Positions 32,702 to 39,873 of a DNA stretch of 64,000 nt are shown in pieces (position 1 is the stretch's first letter; each line of letters opens with the position of its first letter). The translations under genes were made by a program, and so were the position numbers. Origin of the DNA: Dehalococcoides sp. JdFR-54 (GTDB lineage: Bacteria > Chloroflexota > Dehalococcoidia > JdFR-54); assembly GCA_002011475.1 (NCBI GenBank), contig MTNP01000049.1, positions 48,884 through 112,883 on the forward strand. The letters are read 5' to 3'. The notes beneath the pieces were generated by a model. That model searched no databases. It saw only the letters and a list, made by a program, of their open reading frames with translations, and was not told the DNA's origin.

Positions 32702-34135
32702 TCAAGTGCGCGCCCCCGCAAGATATAATCTGAACCAGCAGCTTTGGCCCATGTCAAACACAACGTGAGCAAGAATTATCTTGCCGCCCCCTCGCTTTTT
32801 GACCCAGCCAGACGAAACACTGTGGACCCAGCCAAGACCGAGTAACGGATGCACTACCCTTTGACCCTGTGATATTTTACCGATGCGCATTGCCTCGAGA
32901 ACATTTGGCCCTTCCCTTACAAAATCATCCATTTGTGGAAGCAAATCAGGGCCAGTGCCTTTTCGCAACGCTATTTTACTTAGAGCTTTAGCTACACGTA
33001 AGAAATATGGAAAGTCTTGTAATTTGGTCGTCCAACGTTCTGGAATACCCATATATCCTACTTCAGCACCAACCAGCCCTGCCACCATAAGGCCCACAGT
33101 ATCTGTATCAGCTCCCAAGAGATTTACCGCCTCTATTACTGCTCTCTCAAATTGGCCCCGATGTCTCAGGAATATGAAGAGAGCAGCAGCAACAGTAGCG
33201 GTACCTGATCCTCTCGTTGCCCGTTCAAAGCATCCTAAATGTTCCAAAACTTCTCGCGTGGGTCGCTGTTCACGTCTCTCAACAAAGTCGATATATTCAA
33301 CCATTTCTTGCTTGGTTTCATCAAAGCAAACTTCGAAGCGTTTCTCCCTGCCCCTATTCCAGCTTAGTAACCATTCCCTGAGACCGGAGTGTTCACTGGG
33401 TACAGGCAACCCACTGGCAAAATGTCGCAAATCGGCAATTATTTCCGTATTAGATAGCCCCTGGTGATTCAAGACGAGATGTAATGCCCGAGCGTATGCT
33501 AAGGCACCTACAATAGCACGGGGATGACCATGCGTAACAACACTGTTCCGCCAGATTTCGATATACGCCCGTTCAAAATCTCTCATGTTTGCAAGGGCAA
33601 TAGGTGCGATCCTCATAGCAGCTCCATTGCCCCCTGCCTCATGATAATCAAGGTGTCCATCTGCTGCTTTAATCCTAAAGAAGTTAGAGTTCCATTTTGC
33701 CGTTTTTCTCTGGATGGCTCTGGCGGCTGCAGTAGAGGCTATGCCTGCACCTCTAGCGTAATCGAGCCAACTGGGAAGTTCTTTTTTTGAGAAATGTTCC
33801 ATATCACAACTGCCATCCGGCATCATCGAACGTGCGGTGCATAGTGTGAGTTGAGTGTCATCAGAATATTCGCCCTGTGAAATACGATCGATATATGTAT
33901 AAAAACGTCCTCCGGTTCGCTTATTCCAAGCTAAGAAGTCCCGAATTTGGTCGACACGATAATTTTTCCTGAGTTGGTCAGGGGTTTTAATAAATTCTGT
34001 GACCCAGCCTAGAGCATCAGCTATAGCGCTGCCCAATAGTACGCCGCTGAACTGGTCAATGAGCTGTTCGTCTAAGGTCTTTTCTGCCTTTTCTATTATC
34101 CCCGCGTAGGTTGCTAACTCATTGTCCATAATCAA
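32702..34135 (-). CDS. ADP-ribosylglycohydrolase (DraG/ARH-like), probable antitoxin
   Basis: 477 residues. FSGVLLGSAIADALGWVTEF near residue 28, EYSDDTQLTL near 88, GNGAAMRIAP, HGHPRAIVGALAYARAL and the metal motif LLGADTDTVGLMVAGLVGA near 345 are the ADP-ribosylglycohydrolase landmarks. A C-terminal extension of about 80 residues (HPLLGLGWVHSVSSGWVKKRGGG-type beta segment) is added. It would remove ADP-ribose from protein or DNA. It starts 9 bases after the DarT-like gene, so it is placed as the antidote. AT-richer than the packaging genes. Confidence 0.85.
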   Translation of the reverse strand: MIMDNELATYAGIIEKAEKTLDEQLIDQFSGVLLGSAIADALGWVTEFIKTPDQLRKNYRVDQIRDFLAWNKRTGGRFYTYIDRISQGEYSDDTQLTLCTARSMMPDGSCDMEHFSKKELPSWLDYARGAGIASTAAARAIQRKTAKWNSNFFRIKAADGHLDYHEAGGNGAAMRIAPIALANMRDFERAYIEIWRNSVVTHGHPRAIVGALAYARALHLVLNHQGLSNTEIIADLRHFASGLPVPSEHSGLREWLLSWNRGREKRFEVCFDETKQEMVEYIDFVERREQRPTREVLEHLGCFERATRGSGTATVAAALFIFLRHRGQFERAVIEAVNLLGADTDTVGLMVAGLVGAEVGYMGIPERWTTKLQDFPYFLRVAKALSKIALRKGTGPDLLPQMDDFVREGPNVLEAMRIGKISQGQRVVHPLLGLGWVHSVSSGWVKKRGGGKIILAHVVFDMGQSCWFRLYLAGART

Positions 34136-34144
34136 CCTCCGAAT

Positions 34145-34813
34145 TTAGCAGTCAATACCTCGAAACCTCCTGCGTCTTAGATAATAATCTGGCGGACGCT
34201 TGAATAACTCAGGACGAACCACGAATCGAATACGGGGTGAACGAAGGATAAAGTGTCTAGCCACAGGTATCTTGACACACTCAAGAAGTGCTTGGTCACG
34301 GAACCTGTCTTCTTGAAAGTATACTGTTTTTACCTCCAAAATTGGAACGTGGGTTTTTATCAGTATTTCCGCTCCCAAAAAGCGAGGTTCGCTGGATGTA
34401 GGGTTAGGAAACAGGTTGTCAAAATCAGCGGGTGTGTTTTTCTGGCGCAGATAGTCCAAATCGAATTTATCAAACGAACTCCAAGCCGGGCAAAAGAGAG
34501 TATCATCATTGCAGATTAATAGTGGGTTAATTTCCAAAAGTGCTAAATTACCTTGCTCCCTCTCAATCATACCATAGGGCGGATCCAACGAGCACGAAAT
34601 GTAATCGCGGAATTCTATTTCCCTCCCACTTCGACCCCAGCTATGCTCTCGCGCTTGGATATCCCGCTTCCTCCTCTCGGCTCGACTGAAAAGACCACCG
34701 TGCTTGAAGATCACAGGGAGATTCTCAAGCGCAGTGTAGTGATAAATACTCTCTATTCCCCTTCTTTGTATGCTTTGCTGGAGCTGCATCCGTCGTTGGG
34801 CTGGGCTTACCAA
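34145..34813 (-). CDS. DarT-like ADP-ribosyltransferase toxin
   Basis: 222 residues (start TTG 34813 or ATG 34789). IYHYTALENLPVIFKHGGLFSR matches the N-terminal NAD-binding region of DarT/DUF4433; RDYISCSLDPPYGMIER and RFLGAEILIKTHVPILEV (with the candidate catalytic Glu in GAEIL) follow the DarT order. DarT enzymes add ADP-ribose to thymidine in single-stranded DNA, blocking replication, and act in phage defence. Here the partner gene is an ADP-ribosylglycohydrolase and not the usual macrodomain DarG. Substrate unproven. Confidence 0.75.
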   Translation of the reverse strand: MVSPAQRRMQLQQSIQRRGIESIYHYTALENLPVIFKHGGLFSRAERRKRDIQAREHSWGRSGREIEFRDYISCSLDPPYGMIEREQGNLALLEINPLLICNDDTLFCPAWSSFDKFDLDYLRQKNTPADFDNLFPNPTSSEPRFLGAEILIKTHVPILEVKTVYFQEDRFRDQALLECVKIPVARHFILRSPRIRFVVRPELFKRPPDYYLRRRRFRGIDC

Positions 34814-34897
34814 TTTTGACCCCCAGCGTTATAATACCATACCACAATCGTCGCGAATAGTGATCCTTGGCTTTTCAACGGAATTGCTTGTATTTCT

Positions 34898-35029
34898 CTA
34901 AACTGGCTTGAAACCGTATTCCTCCAGTTGCCTCATCCATCGATGATCGCAGGTATAGATGTAGGCGACGTCCTCAGCCTCATTGAGGTTGATAATAGTC
35001 TCTCGCTCCTCTCTAGCAGACCTTATTAC
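34898..35029 (-). pseudogene. Remnant of a small phage protein gene
   Basis: A 43-codon frame ERETIINLNEAEDVAYIYTC-type followed by HRWMRQLEEYGFKPV and a stop. It resembles the N-terminal half of small proteins common in phages and mobile elements that continue for about 40 more residues. No ATG, GTG or TTG start lies before the conserved part, so it seems to have lost its start and its tail. It follows the holin-like gene by overlap. The rest of 34814-34897 holds nothing recognisable. Confidence 0.45.
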
Positions 35030-35316
35030 CTTGCCTTTCTACTCGTCAGCTTCTCAATAGCATCGCTCACCCCGGTCTTGTGCCAGAAAGCTTTATAGGT
35101 GGCTACGGCAGTGACCAAGACAGTCAGAGTAGCTGAGACGATGCTCCTGCCATCGAGCAAACCGTTGAAATAGCATGTGCCCAGAGCAGCAGCTATGCAG
35201 CAGGCAAAGGCTACCAGTGCACGCAGGCTATCCGACCAGCTCTTTTGCTGGATCACGGCAATCGCCGGTGGCAGAAAGAAGCCCACCAGCAGAGACCACA
35301 TCTCAAGGTCAGTCAT
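35026..35316 (-). CDS. Holin-like phage membrane protein
   Basis: 96 residues from the ATG at 35316 (AGGAGG eight bases upstream). Three hydrophobic segments: LLVGFFLPPAIAVI, ALVAFACCIAAALGTCYF and ATLTVLVTAVATYKAFW, ending in a basic tail SRKAR. Size, spans and charged tail fit class-I holins that permeabilise the membrane at lysis. It overlaps the methyltransferase end by 8 bases. No endolysin gene was found nearby. Confidence 0.65.
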   Translation of the reverse strand: MTDLEMWSLLVGFFLPPAIAVIQQKSWSDSLRALVAFACCIAAALGTCYFNGLLDGRSIVSATLTVLVTAVATYKAFWHKTGVSDAIEKLTSRKAR

Positions 35317-37936
35317 CGTCCTCACCTCCTTCGTTGAGTTCTGTAAGCAGCTTTCCTCGCTGACAATTTCGGCATGGCGCCCCTCCTATCTCAAAAGGAA
35401 CCCTTCCAAGGCATACATCATTCTTCTCCGGGTTACTTTTGGCATGCTGAATCATATCCTTGGTGTAAAGCACCTGGCTCCCGTCTCTGCGGCAGGTGAT
35501 GGTCTCACTCTTAAGGCGAGTTACATATTCCTTCGACATCTGGCAATATTCAGGCACAAGGTCAATGCCGATCGCCTTCCGCCCTAGCTTTTTCGCCACC
35601 GCCAGGGCTGTCCCCGCGCCACAGAAGGGATCGAGGACTATATCGCCAGGCCTCGAAGAGCTCAAGATTGGTCTCAGGCAAATCGCTTCGGGGAAAACAG
35701 CGAAGTGGGCTCCGGGGAATGGTCTGGTGTTATACTCCCAGAAATCAGGAACTTCAGCGACATTTCGAAAACTTCCCTCTCCTCCTTCTGTATCACCAGC
35801 TACATCTCCAGGGTTATGACCTAAGGGATGTAACGGGGCAACTATGCCATCCATGCCCTCTCTATGCTGGACAGCACCAATATTGTGCTGGAATTTCTTT
35901 CCCTTCATTACATCACCAGGATTAGCCCCCAAAGGGTGAGGCCCCATATCGGGATTGCTAGCTTCCCATCCTTCCCCTCTAAAAGGGTGATGGGGTGGAC
36001 GAAGAGGACGACCCTCGGTATCAGGGCCTCTACCCTTAACTATGTCGCCAGGGTTCTTGCCTTCCGGATAGGAGGGATAATTACCATCTTGCTGAAAGTC
36101 GGATTCTCTGAACCGAGCTGGTCTGTGAGGCGGAGCAAAGGCTGATTTCTCCATCGTTCGGTCGAAGTCTTTAACCACATCTCCTGGGTTCTTGCCCTCC
36201 GGATGCCCAGCATCATGCCCGTATTTAAGCCTTGCCAAGTGAGGATTGTTTTGCTGATACGGCTCCTTATTGTTGACGCCGGTATTGGCACCGCTTGATC
36301 TCTCTCCAGTTTCAACTACATCGCCTGGGTTCTTTCCACCTTCAGCATAATGCTTGGCAGCATCGGGGAGATCCAGATAATGACCTGCCACTGTGCCATC
36401 GGAGCGAAGCTTTCCCCTCCGCCGATTCAGCTCCTCAGCCTGCTCACAGGTGCTCTGAACTACATCGCCAGGATTCTTACCCTCAGAGTGGCAACCACAG
36501 GTATCTCTTGCTTCCTGGTGAGAACCGCTCCTCGAATGATAGCGGTGAAGGCTGTCAGTCGGGTAGATGACATCGCCAGGGTTCTTGCCCAGTGGATGAC
36601 CCTCGGAACGCCCTTCAGCACGACACCTGTAAAGGTATTCCTCTAAAGCTGCATGACCTCCCAAATTGGGATCAGTCTCCTTGCCTCGGTGTCCTTTCAA
36701 GGTGGAGACTACATCCCCAGGGTTCTTGCCAGCAGGATGACGAACGTCTCTAATTAGGCACATTGGCTTCCTGGTGCCACCATGCTCCTTATAGAATTGC
36801 TCCTTCGGCGTTAACTCAATAGCTTGCCCATGCTTTTCCTCGTTATCCCCACCACCGGCACGATTGCCCCAGGGATTGTTTGGGGCGATCAGAGGGCGCG
36901 CAGCGCTTCTGTCCTTCCTTGAGGCATCTTGCCCCCACCAGTCTTCATCCTGAATTACATCCCCAGGGTTTCTGCCTAGAGGATGTAGAGCTGTGCCATC
37001 TTCAAAAGCCTTAGCGAATTCCTTTCCCATGCGAATGTGGCTTCTACCTCCGGGCGAGGGGTTCTCCAGGTACTTCCCAGTCTGAATTACGTCCCCTGGG
37101 TTGCCCCCAAGGGGGTGGTTTATGTAGATGGCATAGCCTTTTTCCTCTATCTCCTTGGCTCTGCCTGAATCGTTGGCTCTGATGCTGGCCGCTGTAGCCA
37201 CGGTTACAATGTCAACCCTTAGTCCCGCCTTGAGCGCTTCCAGAACCCTCGTCCTGTCCTCATCCGAGAGAAGCTCATAATGCCTTGGCCGATAAGACAT
37301 GAAATTGCGGTTCTGGTGCGATACTTTCAGGTCGAGGTTGTTTGCTTTACTACCCTGCCTTTCGAGCAAAAGCAAATCGCCTGCTCGCCCCAGCCCGGTA
37401 AGCCTGTTTTGGGGACCGCTGCCGTGATGTCGTCCCATGCCATCGAACTTGCCTTTGTAATTCCTGTCAGGAGGCATGCCTTCTTCGAACCACTTTGGCG
37501 GATTGACTGAGATGCCACGCCTCAGGGCGCTAGCTTGCATGCCACCCTTCTCCTCAACCTGATCCTCTACGCCAGTAAATTTCCCCTCGTAAGGCTTGCC
37601 GAAAGCCTTCTGGTTTACCCCTCGCTGATATCTCTCGAGGCTCTGAGTCTTATGAGGTACCCGGATAGAGTCCAGATCGAAGTAATAGCGGTGAGGCTCC
37701 GCTATATCGAGCGTTGAAAGCACCTGAAGAAAACTCTCCAGCTTCTGCGCGGAGTCCTCGGGCCTTTTACCCTTTACCAGGAACCAAATATGCTCATGCC
37801 GATTGGTCAGTCTGTCTTTAACTGATGCTGGCATGCTGTTGGGCTTACTCCAGATGATGTCATTTCTAACCACCCAGCCGTCGAAGCGCAGAACCAGTGC
37901 GAGGGTGCTGGGGATCATCATCAGATTCTTCTTCAT
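35309..37936 (-). CDS. N4/N6 DNA methyltransferase, C-terminal part with expanded NPGDVV repeat region
   Basis: 875 residues starting at an ATG in an ATGA overlap with the N-terminal piece. It opens with MMIPSTLALVLRFDGWVVRNDIIWSKPN, a methyltransferase core segment that belongs directly after the DPPY-motif part encoded upstream. Residues about 275-705 hold ten copies of H/YP-x-G-x-NPGDVV separated by 25-70 hydrophilic residues. The core resumes with DFWEYNTRPFPGAHFAVFPE and the SAM motif VLDPFCGAGTALAVAKKLGRKAIGIDL. Ordinary family members have a single NPGD(V/F)W motif at this place, so the gene has about 430 extra residues. The two pieces would have to associate, or a frameshift would have to join them. 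Confidence 0.8.
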   Translation of the reverse strand: MKKNLMMIPSTLALVLRFDGWVVRNDIIWSKPNSMPASVKDRLTNRHEHIWFLVKGKRPEDSAQKLESFLQVLSTLDIAEPHRYYFDLDSIRVPHKTQSLERYQRGVNQKAFGKPYEGKFTGVEDQVEEKGGMQASALRRGISVNPPKWFEEGMPPDRNYKGKFDGMGRHHGSGPQNRLTGLGRAGDLLLLERQGSKANNLDLKVSHQNRNFMSYRPRHYELLSDEDRTRVLEALKAGLRVDIVTVATAASIRANDSGRAKEIEEKGYAIYINHPLGGNPGDVIQTGKYLENPSPGGRSHIRMGKEFAKAFEDGTALHPLGRNPGDVIQDEDWWGQDASRKDRSAARPLIAPNNPWGNRAGGGDNEEKHGQAIELTPKEQFYKEHGGTRKPMCLIRDVRHPAGKNPGDVVSTLKGHRGKETDPNLGGHAALEEYLYRCRAEGRSEGHPLGKNPGDVIYPTDSLHRYHSRSGSHQEARDTCGCHSEGKNPGDVVQSTCEQAEELNRRRGKLRSDGTVAGHYLDLPDAAKHYAEGGKNPGDVVETGERSSGANTGVNNKEPYQQNNPHLARLKYGHDAGHPEGKNPGDVVKDFDRTMEKSAFAPPHRPARFRESDFQQDGNYPSYPEGKNPGDIVKGRGPDTEGRPLRPPHHPFRGEGWEASNPDMGPHPLGANPGDVMKGKKFQHNIGAVQHREGMDGIVAPLHPLGHNPGDVAGDTEGGEGSFRNVAEVPDFWEYNTRPFPGAHFAVFPEAICLRPILSSSRPGDIVLDPFCGAGTALAVAKKLGRKAIGIDLVPEYCQMSKEYVTRLKSETITCRRDGSQVLYTKDMIQHAKSNPEKNDVCLGRVPFEIGGAPCRNCQRGKLLTELNEGGEDDD
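35801..37115 (-). repeat. Ten in-frame copies of a 33-base NPGDVV-coding repeat
   Basis: Copies centre near 35810, 35917, 36045, 36188, 36327, 36471, 36577, 36718, 36968 and 37095. The unit encodes HPxGKNPGDVV; third positions vary, spacing varies between about 107 and 250 bases but always keeps frame, and the spacers differ from each other. It lies wholly inside the methyltransferase gene. Confidence 0.85.
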
Positions 37937-38265
37937 GTAGTATCGCCCATGTTCAAGTAGACCGCACCGTCATCCCTTAGGACCCGCCATATTTCTCGGA
38001 AAACCTCTACGAGCCTGCGAATATAGTCCACCCAGGTGGGCTCAAGCCCGATCTGCCGGGGATCGCCATAGTCGCGGAGACCCCAGTAAGGAGGCGAGGT
38101 CATTACCATCTGCACGCTCTTATCAGGAAGGGATTTCAGCCCCTCGAGGACATCACAGCACAGGATGGCAGTCTCCTCGTCCTGATAGAAAAGGTATTCC
38201 TTACCTTCTCGGACAAGGTTGCTCTCTATCTCATTGATCAGCTCTTTGAAAGTCTCAAATCCCAC
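37933..38265 (-). CDS. N4/N6 DNA methyltransferase, N-terminal part (catalytic TSPPYWG)
   Basis: 110 residues. ILCCDVLEGLKSLPDKSVQMVMTSPPYWGLRDYG holds the catalytic motif IV (TSPPYW) and the following YIRRLVEVFREIWRVLRDDG helix; it stops at LNMGDTT where relatives continue into the segment encoded by the next frame. Loss of one base (ACTACATGA where ACTTACATGA is expected) would explain the split. The result is a four-base ATGA overlap, so the two halves could be translated in step. Likely one ancestral gene. Confidence 0.8.
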   Translation of the reverse strand: MGFETFKELINEIESNLVREGKEYLFYQDEETAILCCDVLEGLKSLPDKSVQMVMTSPPYWGLRDYGDPRQIGLEPTWVDYIRRLVEVFREIWRVLRDDGAVYLNMGDTT

Positions 38266-38286
38266 TTTGCTGCCTTGATGACACTA

Positions 38287-39063
38287 TCAACGATAGCTTC
38301 TGGCTCCTTCCCTTCGGCACATCTCCTGGTGACCACACCACTTCTCAGAGCACCAGTAGCCAACTGGTGAAGGTGGGAATATACCTGTCTGCATGAGCGC
38401 CCATACTTTGCAAACCAAATCCTCCGTCCACAGGATGGCTTCTTCGTCTCTCTTGGTAGTCACCACTGCCAGCTTTGGCTCCTTGGTAGTTATAGCCAGA
38501 TGGAATTCGAAATCGATGGGCCGGCGCTGGAGCAGAGCATAAAAGGAGGGCTGGAGGTCCTTATGGGCATCCTCCTCGGCCCAAGTTTTAGCTACCACCT
38601 TGTGGTCAATTGTCCTGCCATCCTTGAGCACCAGATCGACATACCCCACCACTGGTATCGCATCGACCTGGGTCTCCATTCTCTGCTCAATCAGATATGG
38701 CTCCAGCTTGGGCAGGCAGTCCCGGTAGTAGAGCTTCACCAGGGTAATGCCCTGGTCCTTCCACTCGCCTGGTTCTCGCTCGCCCCAGTCGATTTCAGAG
38801 ATAGCGCCGAACTCCTCGTCCAACTCCTTAACCATGTTCAAATCGAAGGAGTGGGAATAAGCATCCAGGGTCTCATTCAGAGGCAAGGGCTGGCTGGTAT
38901 GTAGCTTCTGCACCAGGGCAGCTGCAATGGCAGCGTGATAAGCCTTGCCCTGAACAAGTCCTCCACCGACAGGTCTGGGCTGCTTCCACAAATAGCGATA
39001 CTCAAACATCCTGGGACACTTGAGATAGGTCTCAACAGCGCTGTAGGAGAGGCGATCAATCAT
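38287..39063 (-). CDS. RecB/Cas4-like PD-(D/E)XK nuclease
   Basis: 258 residues. LSYSAVETYLKCPRMFEYRYL at the N-terminus, GYVDLVLKDGRTIDHKV near residue 140 (catalytic D and the D/E-x-K) and QPSFYALLQ form the RecB-type nuclease core. Cys residues near the end (WCSEKWCGHQEMC) plus the early Cys of KCPRMF give a Cas4/AddB-like iron-sulfur set. Phage members act in recombination or end processing. It overlaps the RusA gene by 8 bases. Confidence 0.85.
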   Translation of the reverse strand: MIDRLSYSAVETYLKCPRMFEYRYLWKQPRPVGGGLVQGKAYHAAIAAALVQKLHTSQPLPLNETLDAYSHSFDLNMVKELDEEFGAISEIDWGEREPGEWKDQGITLVKLYYRDCLPKLEPYLIEQRMETQVDAIPVVGYVDLVLKDGRTIDHKVVAKTWAEEDAHKDLQPSFYALLQRRPIDFEFHLAITTKEPKLAVVTTKRDEEAILWTEDLVCKVWALMQTGIFPPSPVGYWCSEKWCGHQEMCRREGARSYR

Positions 39064-39526
39064 TCTCGCTTGCCTCGCTTATCTCGATTTCCACACGGGG
39101 TGGGTCTGGGTAGACTGCATAACGCTTACTCTGCGTGATGTTCACAAAGTTTGAGTCTCGATGGTATGCCAGCCCCTCCAGGGCATCCATCACCAGCTTT
39201 GTTAAGTTATCTAGGTCAGGCTTGGAGATGGGCAACCTCTCCTTCTTTCGAAGATAATGAGGCTTGGCAAGATAAGCCCAGAGCGAAAGGTAGAGCGGAG
39301 TGCCCTCAGCAAATGGCGTCTGTCCGCTCTCCAGGAACAATGCTTTCCACCGCTCCTCAGCCTGAGCCGTTCTTGATGGAGTGTAGGTCAGGGATTTGCC
39401 TGTCTTGGTTCTGGTTACCCTGGGGCGTGCCTTGCCCACAGGATCACCATAGAGGGTGAGCCTGATGCTCCTTGGCTTCCTTGTGCTGTCCTGTTGCGCC
39501 TTTATCACCATTCGTCCGAGCCTCAT
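39056..39526 (-). CDS. rusA: RusA-family Holliday junction resolvase
   Basis: 156 residues from the ATG at 39526, which shares ATGA with the end of the previous gene. LTLYGDPVGKARPRVTR and the catalytic block KPDLDNLTKLVMDAL with later DSNFVNITQSKRY are the RusA signature (three Asp residues). It would resolve branched DNA before packaging. Part of the replication-recombination operon. Confidence 0.9.
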   Translation of the reverse strand: MRLGRMVIKAQQDSTRKPRSIRLTLYGDPVGKARPRVTRTKTGKSLTYTPSRTAQAEERWKALFLESGQTPFAEGTPLYLSLWAYLAKPHYLRKKERLPISKPDLDNLTKLVMDALEGLAYHRDSNFVNITQSKRYAVYPDPPRVEIEISEASEND

Positions 39527-39873
39527 AGTTCTAGCTTCCATGCGGGGCATCTGTCCTTTGACCACTGCTCATTTGGCACCGAGCAGGCGAGGCAGGGGTC
39601 TGTGGGCTGCTGCTCCTCATAGGCACATCTGCCATCCAAAGAGGCCAGCTCGTCGCAAAGCTTCCGCAGCCTCTCCACGCCTCTATCCCACCCCGCCAGG
39701 AATCTTTCCTGCTTTTTCCCTGGCTGCATGTCCCCTATCAGCCGCCACCTCTCCCAGAGCAGATGGTTGCCCTTTCTGATGCGGGCGGCCAGCTCTGCTG
39801 CCCTCCCGTCCACCAGGTTCCGTTGTGGCTCCAGAAGTGAAAGCTGCTGGGTTCCGCTCGGCTGTCCTCTCAT
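39523..39873 (-). CDS. Phage hypothetical protein with C-terminal Cys residues
   Basis: 116 residues from ATG 39873 (ATGA overlap with the helicase). Helical middle part (LVDGRAAELAARIRKGNHLLWERW) and Cys spaced in CDELASLDGRC, CLACSVP and RCPAW, a possible zinc site. No family recognised; coupled on both sides inside the replication operon. Confidence 0.55.
   Translation of the reverse strand: MRGQPSGTQQLSLLEPQRNLVDGRAAELAARIRKGNHLLWERWRLIGDMQPGKKQERFLAGWDRGVERLRKLCDELASLDGRCAYEEQQPTDPCLACSVPNEQWSKDRCPAWKLEL

Noticed and set aside
35801..37115. Regularly spaced repeats that look like a CRISPR array
   Set aside because: The repeats are in the coding frame of a methyltransferase, vary at third codon positions and have uneven spacing (about 107 to 250 bases); no cas genes are present.
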